Shown: positions 46,974 to 56,623 of the stretch, one piece after another
Position numbering within the stretch: the first letter of the stretch is position 1
Layout of the letters: every line of letters starts with the position of its first letter
Assembly: GCF_040183065.1 (NCBI RefSeq)
Contig: NC_091119.1
Coordinates: 208,244,798 to 208,308,797 of the forward strand
Direction: 5' to 3'
Source of the DNA: Periplaneta americana
Taxonomy: Eukaryota; Arthropoda; Insecta; Blattodea; Blattidae
DNA: 64,000 nucleotides
Program-made: the position numbers and the translations under genes
The notes under the pieces: generated by a model
What the model was told of the DNA's origin: nothing
Database searches by the model: none
Seen by the model: only the letters and a program-made list of their open reading frames with translations

Positions 46974-48025
46974 ACCGAAGTACATATGATATTTCCGTCT
47001 GATCCCGGCAACTAGTCACTCATAATGAGTGCACCTCAGCACATGTGTGGACTTCAGTTCTGCGTTCATAGACATCTATGACGTAGTGCACTAGAGGGAA
47101 CCCAAGAGTTGGAACTTAAACTGAGACGATTCTGTCCGACACCGGGATGGGTATCCGGTGTGGATTAGTGGATAAAGCATCAGCACGCAGAGCTGAAAAC
47201 CCGGGTTCAAATCCCGGTGCCGGAGAGAATTTTTCTCCGTTCCATTACTCTTTCATCGTATGATGACGCAGAATATCTGCATGGAAATATCATATGTACT
47301 TCGGTGCACTAAAATGATATATATGATATGCGTAAATCACTTCGTGACTTAAGACGGCGCTTATTCCGTCTGATCCCGGCCAACTAGTCACTCACATCGA
47401 GTGCACCTCAGCACATGTGTGGACTTCAGTCCTTCGTTCATAGACATCTATGACGTAGTGCAGAGGGCGGCCACTAGAGGGAACCCAAGAGTTGGAACTT
47501 AAACTGAGACGATTATGTCCGACACCGGGATGGGTAACTGGTGTGGCTTAGTGGATAAAGCATCAGCACGTAGAGCTGAAAACCCGGGTTCAAATCCCAG
47601 TGCCGGAGAGAATTTTTCTCTGTTCCATTACTCTTTCATCGCGTGATGACGCAGAATATCTGCATGGAAATATCATATGTACTTCGGTACATTAAAATAA
47701 TATATATGATATGCGTAAATCACTTCGTGATTTAAGACGGCGCTTATTCCGTCGGATCCCGGCCAACTAGCCACTCATAACGAGTGCACCTCAGCACATG
47801 TGTGAACTTCGGTCCTACGTTCATAGACATCTATGACGTAGTGCAGAGGGCGGCCACTAGAGGGAACCCAAGAGTTGGAACTTAAACTGAGACGATTCTG
47901 TCCGACACCGGGATAGGTATCTGGTGTGGCTTAGTGGATAAAGCATCAGCACGTAGAGCTGAAAACCCGGGTTCAAATCCCGGTGCCGTACAGAATTTTT
48001 CTCTGTTCCATTACTCTTTCATCGC
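46974..48025 (+). mobile_element. Tandem trimer of a tRNA-headed SINE-like unit (~375 bp)
   Basis: Three head-to-tail copies start at 46996, 47367 and 47750 (spacing 371 and 383; the third is cut at about 48025). Each has a leader (cctcagcacatgtgtg, catctatgacgtagtgca, agagggaacccaagagttgg), a tRNA-like region (tccggtg/tgccgga acceptor, cagc-acgtaga-gctg anticodon arm, B box gggttcaaatccc) and a tail gagaatttttctc. The left flank 46974-46995 is an inverted copy of the unit's ggaaatatcatatgtacttc segment. The head is related to the SINE at 2624. Confidence 0.85.
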
Positions 48026-49021
48026 AAGTTTAGCATTGTATTCTATTACCTAAAGCAAGCATTTGCGAAGTAGGAAAATGTCACAAGTGGCAATATTGAA
48101 GTAAGGGTGACTAACCTCGTGATCACAGTAGGATGACTGTGCTTATGGAGTGGAATTAAATTGTCAGGAGGGGGACACTGTCACTCACCACTGCGAACTT
48201 TTAGGATCCACTGCGTTAATCCTCAAGCTAGGCGCATTCCCAAACCCACATCGGCTGACTGCACCTAAGGTTCCTGCGTATGCAGGATTCAAGCAGGCAA
48301 CCCCCCCCCGGCCCTAGGCCAGCCCCCTCCGTGCGTCGCCAGCCGACGTTCGGGGAATGCTATGTATGTATTTATTCACACTGCAATGGGTATATACCCT
48401 GTGGCAGTGGTAACTAATTACACTCAATAATAACAATAATAAACACAATTAATAAGAAATATAATAAATAATAATAATAATAATAATAACAGGGAGCATG
48501 CTAAATTAAATGAAGCACGATCACTTAAAATAACATTTAAGTTGAGTTGACTTACTAAAATAGTGGCAAACGGAAAATTTATCAGGGTGAAAGGGAACAG
48601 TTTAACAAAATAAACATGTGATTCAGTGTCTAATGGAGAAAAAGGGGATAAGGGTGATGACAGAAGTGAGGAGAGGTAGAACTGATTGTAAATTAGTGAT
48701 GAAAGTGAATGAGTATGATTAAATAGTGTTAGTAAAAGTTAGTTCAAAATAAGGGAAATTTTAGACGATAGGAAGTACTTCAAATATACAGTAAGTAAAC
48801 AATAAAAGTGGTGAGGTGTTCATTAGAAAGAAGGGAAAATTTTAAGGGGAGAGGTTAGAAAGCAAATTGAGAGTATGTGTTATAGTAACAGAGGTAAAAC
48901 AAGAAGACTGCACACGTCAATGAAAGTTTGTATGTGTTATTGTAATTAGAAGGGAATGGGGAGCACGAATACAGAGATGTGGTGGCGACCCATTACCAAA
49001 TAAGAGTTATAGAAATAAATA
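48026..49021. other. Inverted repeat and probable LINE tail, otherwise unassigned
   Basis: gcattcccaaacccacatcg (48235-48254) faces the complement of cgacgttcggggaatgc (48344-48360), a large imperfect palindrome containing a C run at 48301-48309. Adjacent 48361-48420 on the minus strand (ccactgccacagggtatata ... gaataaatacatacat) looks like a LINE 3' end. 48430-49020 is AG-rich with no coding support. Confidence 0.45.
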
Positions 49022-49451
49022 TAAGGGAAGTGTGCCTAATATCGCACCCATTTTGAAAAAGTAGTTTTTCAAGTATTAATATATTACATAAATTTGAAAT
49101 AAATACGGATTCTTAATACGGGTTTATTATACTTATATCAGTGAGGTCAAATTGAAAAATTACTTTTATTTTACATTTGTTTTTCAAGTACAAAAGAAAA
49201 ATTGCAAAAACGGTATAAGGAGAAATAGTGCTCCTAATATCGCACCCCTCATTTTGTGAAAAATACATACGACAAATGTTAAGTTTATTGTATAGAAACA
49301 AATTTTATTACATATTTATTATATATCTGTTGTATTTAAGGACAAAACATGTTTTTTAATAACATACGAATGCAACACGGAAATTATAAGATTTTCTGAT
49401 ACACTGTGTTTGTCAGTAAATAACTACATATTCAGCTATCAAGGTACAGAA

Positions 49452-49575
49452 TGAATAATTTCGAGAGAAAAATTGTTCCGGGGTCGGGTATCGAACCCGG
49501 GACCTTTGGTTTAACGTACAAAAGATCCCGGGTTCGATACCCGGCCCCGGAACGATTTTTCCCTCGAAATTATTC
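49452..49575. mobile_element. SINE-head palindrome nested in the pogo-like element
   Basis: Arms 49452-49507 and 49520-49575 are near-perfect reverse complements. Each contains a B box (gggttcgatacccg) and the flanking tail cgatttttccctcgaaatta. The forward arm retains anticodon-arm and T-arm parts of a tRNA-like head (aacgtacaaaagatcccggg), the reverse arm mirrors it. The structure is two tRNA-derived SINE fragments joined head to head. Confidence 0.85.
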
Positions 49576-49656
49576 AAATAAATTTACAGGGAGTTATACC
49601 TGAAAGCTTGATTTGCGAGCTATAGAATGTTTGTTAATTAAACATAATCCAGATAT

Positions 49657-51470
49657 TTAGAGAACAAAATCTAACTTTCCAAACAATAACACAATGAAAC
49701 TTTTGTAGTCATCATCCCCAGAACACTCTTCATGGCACCAAATTCCACATTTAGTGCATATGTTCCATTTTTCTCCCCTCTTGTCAAAAGAAAACTTCCC
49801 GTTGCAATATAGACATTCTGCATCATTTTCGCTATCTCCATTATCAATGGAGATGTATACTGGCTCATCCAACTCTTCGTCTTCTGAATCTGAAGATACC
49901 TGACTTTGTTTTTTCTGTCTCTTCCTCTGAGTAGGTACTTTATCAGTCTGCTTCATTTGAACGCCTTTTCGTTCACGAGTCTCCTTATTTGTGAGTAATT
50001 TCCTCTTAATCATCAGCCAATTCGTTTTTATATTGTGAACTTTTTAGTAGAGCAGCAGAACCACTTTTACGTCCTCTATCAGTTGGACTTTTTTGTTGTA
50101 AGTTATTTTAGGAATTGGTGAAATGTCAGCAGGTGTAACAAAAGATAGAGTTTGCCACTCGACTAATTTTGTGGAGTTTTTGGCCCGTTGATACTGCTAG
50201 AGCCTGGCCGAGGTTGGGAAGTGTTGGCATCATCTAATCTATTTGGTAAAGCTTCAGATGAATGATCACTTGCTTCATGGGTATTAGGAGAAACTTCTTG
50301 AAATTCAAAGTCGCTGAAGATATGGCGGTTGCAAGGATACAGACCGGTTTTTCTGAAGCCATTTGTAGCTACAGCAACAGTTGCTCCTTTATTGAAAGCT
50401 TCTCCCAATAGCATACCAACCTGGTAGTGAGTCACTACTCTGCCTGCATTCTGTTGGAGCCACTGTTCAATTGCTTGAGCATAGTAAGTTTTGAAAGGTA
50501 GCATGAATGCCACACCCAAGAGTTTCATCTTATGCGTGCAATGTGGAGGTAAGCACACAATATGAGCACCATTAACACGTGCTAGTTCGAGGAGTTCAAC
50601 ATTTCTAGTGTGGGATTAATGCCCATCTAACACTAGAATTACTGGGTCATCTTTGGTAGGCTTCTCATTGCTGAGAATGTGATGACACCATTGAACAAAA
50701 CTTTCATTCTGAATCCAGCCAGATTTGTGACAGACCGCTAAGCTACCATTTGGTGCTCCATCCAAAAGTTCGGCTTTCATGTTGACTCTAGGAAAAACCA
50801 AAAACGGGGGCAGGAAATGGTTAGCTGCACTCTCTGCTGAAGATACAGATCCAACCTGCCTCTTACCTTTCAGACTAACTAGTTTGTTGCCTTTGTGTTG
50901 AATCACTGTCAAGTCTGTCTCGTCACAGTTGTACAGTCTGTTTGGTGAATGGTTGACAGTGTTCATCAATGGTTCCCAAATGTCAAAAAAATTAATTACG
51001 TTCTCCTGATTGAAGCCTCTGATCCTTGCCATAGGCGTGCTTTGTGGTTTCCGGAGACTCAATTCCTGGTGTCTTCTCAAGAAAGTGTGCAGCCATTTCC
51101 GTCCTGTGGCTTCATCGTTCTTCGAAAATGGGTGGTTCAGACCTTTCATAAATGCTAACTGAAAAGCCATAGTTTTAAGTCCTTTGCAGATAAACCATAA
51201 AATCGCTACTCCATTTCTAAGCAATATGAAACCTAAGAATCTTCCAGTTCAAATGGAAGTACAAGTTTTATACCAAGTTTCGTGCTCACTAGTTTATATA
51301 CACCCTCTTTGTTATTGACTTTATCTTTTAAAGTATACTTGGGAACATTGAAAGTATTGGAAGCACGTTGCAATCCCATGACTTTGTTCCTAACTGATAT
51401 GATTGCAACCTTCATAACCTCCTCTTTCCACAGCTTACGACATTATGGATTCATCTGCAATGGCAATTTT
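49657..51470 (-). pseudogene. pogo/Tigger-like transposase, multiply disrupted
   Basis: Order on the minus strand: a pipsqueak-type HTH (51415-51233: VMGLQRASNTFNVPKYTLKD), a second DNA-binding and linker part, then the DDE_1 core (51224-50616). The core has YNCDETDL (first Asp), VSSAESAANHFLPPFLVFP and VILVLDGH (second Asp). A TAA follows at 50616-50618, then in phase SHTRNVELLELARVNGAHIV and LPPHCTHKMKLLGVAFMLPF (50558-50163). The C-terminal part (50013-49657) has CLYCNGKFSFDKRGEKW then C..C..WCHEEC, a zinc-knuckle found at the end of insect Tigger-like proteins. Lesions: at least two stops plus a frameshift after the HTH, the TAA, and further breaks between 50163 and 50013. The position expected to hold the third Asp (…PLD) is Gly (KLLGVAF). 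Confidence 0.85.
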
Positions 51471-52089
51471 TTAAGAACCTTCGAATTACCAGATTCATTG
51501 TAGGATTATATTAGTTTGCAGTAACATCGTCCTAATATCGCACTGTGCGATAATAGGAAAACAGTAAGTGTGCGATATTGGGCAAATAACACAAATGAAA
51601 CATAATAGCTTGTTCCAATAAAAATAAAAAGTTTATAATATTTCCATAGCTGATTAAAAATATTACACGACTAACTAAATCAAACTAACAGTGTATAAAA
51701 GTTTTGCTCCTTACCGTTGGCAGTATACTCGTCCCGAACACCGCACACTACAAATACTTTCCCAGCGCCAATTTCAAACTCAAGGTGTGTAGTATGTATT
51801 GAAGCCCGTAGCAATCCATCTGCGGGCGCTAACGCTTCTTTTAATTGAACTGAATAAGCTACTACTCCATTCAGGGTCTTATGCCTGCTCTGAGCTCATA
51901 AACCATGGGGTGCGATATTAGGCGCATGTGCGATAATAGGCACAGTTCCCTTATCAATATCGATATCAAAATAACATTTAAAGTAAATGTAATTTTGTAT
52001 CTTAAACCTAAGTTCGAATTAAAACCCACGAGTATGATATGTTGATATCTGCATGGAATGATGACGAAATGATTTAGATGCCTAATATG

Positions 52090-52222
52090 GAGAAACGGGA
52101 GGACCCCGGGAAAAACCTCGACTACCTTGTCCGCCATAAGCGTCACTATGGATTTTTCAATGAAAGATACCGGCCTGACCCGGCCCGCTTGCTGGAGGTG
52201 TGACCACTCAGCCACCGCTAAG
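52090..52222 (-). mobile_element. SINE fragment
   Basis: On the minus strand gcggtggctgagtggtcaca (A box) lies at the right end, followed by a degenerate T-arm region and the body with caaggtagtcgaggtttttc and ccggggtcctcccg. 3' part lost. Confidence 0.6.
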
Positions 52223-52228
52223 TGTCAT

Positions 52229-52376
52229 GGTGTGGAGTAACGGGTAGCACGTCTGAACGTGAAACGAATGGGCCAAGAGAATTGCTGGGTAAGTTGCGAC
52301 GTTGGACCTCGCACTCATTTCGCCATCATCAATTCACATACCATAGCCCGGGTTAAGTTCACAGTACGGCGTGCTG
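52229..52376 (+). mobile_element. SINE (family 2) fragment, degenerate
   Basis: ggtgtggagtaacgggtagc matches the head, and gctgggtaagttgcgacgtt plus actcatttcgccatcatcaa match the body, of the SINE at 61628-61887. The B-box region between them is deleted. Confidence 0.6.
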
Positions 52377-52379
52377 TAC

Positions 52380-53354
52380 TTACTTACGTACTGGCTTTTA
52401 AGGAACCCGGAGGTTCATTGCCGCCCTCACATAAGCCCGCCATTGGTCCCTATCCTGAGCAAGATTAATCCAATCTCTATCATCATATCTCACCTCCCTC
52501 AAATCCATTTTAATATTATCTTCCCATCTACGTCTCGGCCTCCCTAAAGGTCTTTTTCCCTCCGGCCTCCTAACTAACACTCTATATGCATTTCTGGATT
52601 CGCCCATACGTGCTACATGTCCTGCCCATCTCAAACGTCTGGATTTAATGTTCCTAATTACGTCAGGTGAAGAATACAATGCGTGCAGTTCTGCGTTGTG
52701 TAACTTTCTCCATTCTCCTGTAACTTCATCCCTCTTAGCCCCAAATATTTCCTAAGCACCTTATTCTCAAACACCCTTAACCTATGTTCCTCTCTCAAAG
52801 TGAGAGTCCAAGTTTCACAACCATACAGAACAACCGGTAATATAACTGTTTTATAAATTCTAACTTTCAGATTTTTTGACAGCAGACTGGATGATAAAAG
52901 CTTTTCAACCGAATAATAACAGGCATTTCCCATATTTATTCTGTTTAATTTCTTCCCGAGTATCATTCATATTTGTTACTGTTGCTCCCAGATATTTGAA
53001 TTTCTCCACTTCTTCAAAAGATAAATCTCCAATTTTTATATTTCCATTTCGTACAATATTCTCGTCACGAGACATAATCATATACTTTGTCTTTTCGGGA
53101 TTTACTTCCAAACCTATCGCTTTACTTGCTTCAAGTAAAATTTCCGTGTTTTCCCTAATCGTTTGTGGATTTTCTCCTAACATATTCACGTCATCCGCAT
53201 AGACAAGCAGCTGATGTAACCCGTTCAATTCCAAACCCTCTCTGTTATCCTGGACTTTCCTAATGGCATACTCTGGAGCAAAGTTAAGAAGATAGTGCAG
53301 CTCCTTGCTTCAGCCCACAGTGAATTGGAAACGCATCTGACAGAAACTGACCTA

Positions 53355-53357
<3 letters not shown>
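52380..53357 (-). pseudogene. RTE-like LINE (family 1), third truncated minus copy
   Basis: Minus strand: from 53357 ataggtcagtttctgtcaga, a deletion removing part of GDALSP...LFN, then [20 protein letters not shown] (YADD at about 53200), [20 protein letters not shown] and [12 protein letters not shown]. Frame shifts follow near 52945 and 52680, then the usual [15 protein letters not shown] and MNLRVP-stop at 52398. 3' end gtaagtaagtac at 52380. The 5' truncation point abuts (TTTA)n. Dead. Confidence 0.88.
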
Positions 53358-53397
<40 letters not shown>

Positions 53398-53440
53398 ATA
53401 TATAAATACATAAATAAATAAATAAATAAATAAATATTTC
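53358..53440. repeat. (AAAT)n microsatellite
   Basis: Near-perfect aaat tetranucleotide repeat, adjoining the 5' end of the LINE copy. Confidence 0.95.
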
Positions 53441-54215
53441 AGTAAGGTCAGGGTATTGAAATTACAAGAACTTAATATTTGGATACTCTTTCAGTAGGCC
53501 AACGTAAGGCTACTTGAAATGATGATGGCTTACTTATTTATCTTTCATAGACATTCATAAGAATTCTGACGTGATTATTACGATAATTCTAACAGGTTGT
53601 GGTGGTGCTGGTAATTTTTAACTAACGTTTCTCTGTACTTTATCGGAGGAAGTTCGACATGCCTGTCTGGCGGAGTTGCTCCGTTTTCCTCGTGACACGC
53701 AAAGGCTGGCTGTGCTGTAACTTACACCGCCGCGCCGCCTCCCATTATGCGAACCTGCACTAGATTTCCTTCTTTTTTATCTTCCTTCCAGTATTCTTTC
53801 GCGCATTGTTCCTTTATCTTCCTCCTGTTCATTTCCTCTCTTCGCCATTATTCCCCTCTGCCTCCGCGCCGCTCACGATTAACAGCCTCACAGCTTTCTT
53901 TATTAATCATTTCGCCGATTCCATCTCGGTTTCATGGAGAACACGTCCTCTTCCTTAAATCACAGCGCCGCACGATAACAGTACAGGTCTCTGCTTCAAT
54001 GCAGAATACAGCCGCAGTCATACGGATGTACCCAACGTCTGCAATAGGCTTGTGAAGAATTAATTAGAGTGTTATGTACAAGAAATAGTTGGTATAATAT
54101 CCAAACTGTCGATAGATTAAAAAACAGAAAAGTTTTATAAAAAATAAAAAGGACTTAAGTATTCCTCAAAGAAAATGTATTAATGAAAGACAACCCATTA
54201 AGTAGCATTCATACA
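53441..54215. other. No recognised gene
   Basis: A CT- and CpG-rich stretch at 53690-54000 contains a 102-codon plus-strand frame (53747-54055) with low-complexity Phe/Ser-rich content and no domain. The remainder is AT-rich. Confidence 0.45.
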
Positions 54216-55264
54216 GAAACAGTTACATTACCGGTTGTTCTTTATGGTTGTGAAACTTGGACTCTCACCCTGAGAGAGTTAAGGTACGGTCACACGTCGC
54301 TACTTTTGCAGCGCTGCAGTACAAAAAACTGCGCAACTCTTGTACTGCGACGTGCGAACAACGGTGCAACCCGAAAAGTAGCGGCTGCTGCTCGCTACTT
54401 TTCCATGCTGCGCGCAACTTAAAAGTAGTGACGTGTGAACAGGGTTCTCAGGGTTGCAGCCGCAGCATTTTGGATATCGGTTTTGTTGAAACTTTTGCTG
54501 CGGTTGCAACCAGTGTTACCACCCAAATGTGTCAATGATACTTTTATTGTTTGGATATATTTTAATGTTAAATGTGATGAAAATAAATTATTTGTAACAG
54601 TTATTAAATACACAACACAGTATGAGCATATTTGCTGACGATATAATTCACTTTTTTAATTTTCCGTAGCGTAGTTCCAAACAGGAGGGTTGCCAACATT
54701 GATTACGTGAATATACTGTTGGTTATCATTTAAGAATATAGGCGTTTTTAAAAGCTTTATAGTAAAAATAATGCCAATTTCTGAATACTAGATACGACAG
54801 AAAAGCAAATAATAGATAAGGAAGCTTTCGCATGAGTTTCTTAATAATGCGAACATAACCACAAAATGTATATTGAGAAGTCAACACGGAGATGGAAACC
54901 TGCAGCAAGACTGAGGCTGCAAAAGTAGCGCCTCGCGTGTGAACAGACTCGCAACCTCCAGTTGCAACTTTTGCAGCACTCGGGTTACGCAGCACGAAAA
55001 GTAGCGTGCAGCGTGCTACTTTTGGCTTACGTGTGAACACGACACGCAACTTTTGCAGCTGCAGTATAAAAGTAGCGCTGCAAAAGTAGCGACGTGTGAC
55101 CTACCTTAACAGAGGTTAAGGGTGTTCGACAGTAAGATGCTTAGGAAAATATTTGGGGTTAAGAGGGATGAAGTTACAGGAGAATGGAGAAGGTTACACA
55201 ACACACAACTGCACGCATTGTATTCTTCACCTGACATAATTAGGAACATTAAATCCAGACGCTT
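54216..55264 (+). pseudogene. RTE-like LINE (family 1) fragment, split by a DNA element
   Basis: The left part 54216-54282 (accggttgttctttatggtt; [15 protein letters not shown]) and right part 55106-55264 (gttaagggtgttcgacagta, then gatgaagttacaggagaatg) are contiguous segments of the same LINE sequence as at 32145-32360. They are separated by the TTAA-flanked element at 54283-55105. Both outer ends are truncated. Confidence 0.88.
54283..55105. mobile_element. TTAA-flanked non-autonomous DNA element
   Basis: TTAA occurs at both junctions (54279-54282, 55106-55109) inside an otherwise continuous LINE fragment, so the element's limits and target duplication are unambiguous. Termini ggtacggtcacacgtcgcta and the complement of tagcgacgtgtgacctacc form imperfect inverted repeats that continue with ttttgcagcgctgcag. 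Multiple subterminal copies of aaaagtagcg, ttttgcagc and cgtgtgaac occur over 100-200 bp at each end. TTAA duplication fits piggyBac or Kolobok. With TAA it would fit PIF/Harbinger. No transposase frame; the 60-107-codon frames inside follow the repeats. Confidence 0.85.
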
Positions 55265-55582
55265 CGCCTGCCCAAATACTTTCAAATAAATTACGAGAAT
55301 GTCTTCAGGAATATTGAGCCAACTTCTAGAAAGAGAGAATATAAAGTAATCATTACAGGGAAGACGAGCCTGCTAATATTTATGCAGGTACAAGATAGAT
55401 ACAGAAAAACAGCAAATTGTGGCAGTTTCCTTCGAATAGGAAAAACGACATATTGTGTTTTCAACAAGACGTAATTTAGAACTACTGACAGATGGTTCGT
55501 CGTTAGTACCTTCAAAACATTGACTCAATTTTTATTCAAATTTTTTAAATTATATAAATATTAAAAATAACATATGAAAAGG
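55265..55582. other. No recognised feature
   Basis: AT-rich, one 74-codon minus-strand frame without recognisable content. Confidence 0.5.
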
Positions 55583-56150
55583 TAATAAAATAAGTATATA
55601 TAAATTTAAATCATAAGACACATCTGTTTGCAAATGTTTATTTGCTATATGAATATGGAACATATTAACGTTTTCGCCTTATTGGGCATCATCAGATATA
55701 ATAAAATATGTAATCTGAACCTTGATCAAATTGAGCAAATAACAAATGAGCAATGTATTATACATGGTGTTGGATCTTCATGAGCTTTTATTTTAACATT
55801 ACTGATAATTCGTATAATTCTAATTGATTAATTTGTATTTATACTGTAACATGAGTTATATGTATACACAATCAATTTCAATGTTAAAAGTTTGTATCAC
55901 ATTAAAATTAATTATCCTCCAATTTTATTTATAGTTTTATACAGAAAGCTCATGAAGATCCAACACCATGTATAATACATTGCTCATTTGTTATTTGCTC
56001 AATTTGATCAAGGTTCAGATTACATATTTTATTATATCTGATGATGCCCAATAAGGCGAAAACGTTAATATGTTCCATATTCATATAGCAAATAAACATT
56101 TGCAAACAGATGTGTCTTATGATTTAAATTTATATATACTTATTCTATTA
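55583..56150. repeat. Foldback with 200-nt perfect arms
   Basis: 55589-55788 and 55945-56144 are reverse complements throughout as far as I can read them (200 nt each). One further mismatch lies just outside and a 156-base loop between. Each arm carries ctgatgatgcccaataaggc followed by gaaaacg, reminiscent of a hammerhead-ribozyme core. No protein is encoded. Perfect arms suggest a recent inverted duplication or a foldback transposon kept identical by conversion. Confidence 0.92.
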
Positions 56151-56359
56151 TATTACTAGGCACATCTGAAAATATAAAAATGAATTGTAAAATATGAAAA
56201 GGTGCCTGATCTTACAAAATCGGATAAAATCCATTGTACTTCAGTACAATACTTTCAAAGATTGTGGAATTGCAGACTAGCTATGGATACTTGATCATAA
56301 TTTTTCTCTGGAACCTAATAGTTTAGTCTACTATTTGTCTCGCATACTTTTTCTATGTA

Positions 56360-56610
56360 TTTTTTATTGGGTTATTTTACGACGCTGTATCAACATCTAG
56401 GTTATTTAGCGTCTGAATGATATGAAGGTGATAATGCCGGTGAAATGAGTCCGAGGTCCAGTACCGAAAGTTACCCAGCTTTTTCTCGTATTGGGTTGAG
56501 GGAAAACCCCGAAAAAAACCTCAACCAGGTAACTTGCCCCGACCGGGATTGGAACCCGTGCCACCTGGTTTGGCGGCCAGACGCGCTGACCGTTACTTCA
56601 CAGGTGTGGA
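56360..56610 (-). mobile_element. tRNA-derived SINE (family 2) with 13-bp TSD
   Basis: Flanked by ctttttctatgta (56347-56359) and ctttttctttgta (56611-56623), 12 of 13 identical. In minus orientation the head has A-box-like aacggtcagcgcgtctggc and B-box-like gggttccaatccc. The body (aaccaggtaacttgccccga, gtgaaatgagtccgaggtcc in plus view) matches 61628-61887. Confidence 0.88.
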
Positions 56611-56623
56611 CTTTTTCTTTGTA

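Larger units (their letters stand above)
49024..51951 (-). mobile_element. pogo/Tigger-like DNA transposon
   Basis: Ends agggaagtgtgcctaatatc (49024) and the complement of the right end (agggaactgtgcctattatc, to 51951) are flanked by TA (49022-49023, 51952-51953). A motif cctaatatcgcac or its complement occurs at least six times near the ends (about 49034, 49235, 51531, 51545, 51570, 51910-51940), probably transposase binding sites. A broken transposase of HTH-DDE type runs on the minus strand (51470-49657). A SINE-derived hairpin (49452-49575) is nested between the transposase and the left end. At 2928 bp, close to full length for this class. Confidence 0.9.

Noticed and set aside
47155..47226. 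Cluster of three tRNA genes
   Set aside because: Each lies in an identical ~375-bp SINE-like unit and shares loop defects; interpreted as tandem SINE heads.
53747..54055. 102-codon plus-strand protein
   Set aside because: Low-complexity Phe/Ser-rich translation of a CT-rich tract; no domain.
56000..56060. Canonical hammerhead ribozyme
   Set aside because: CUGAUGA and GAAA blocks are present, but an extra U precedes stem II and no proper stem I/III with an NUH site could be placed; kept only as a resemblance.
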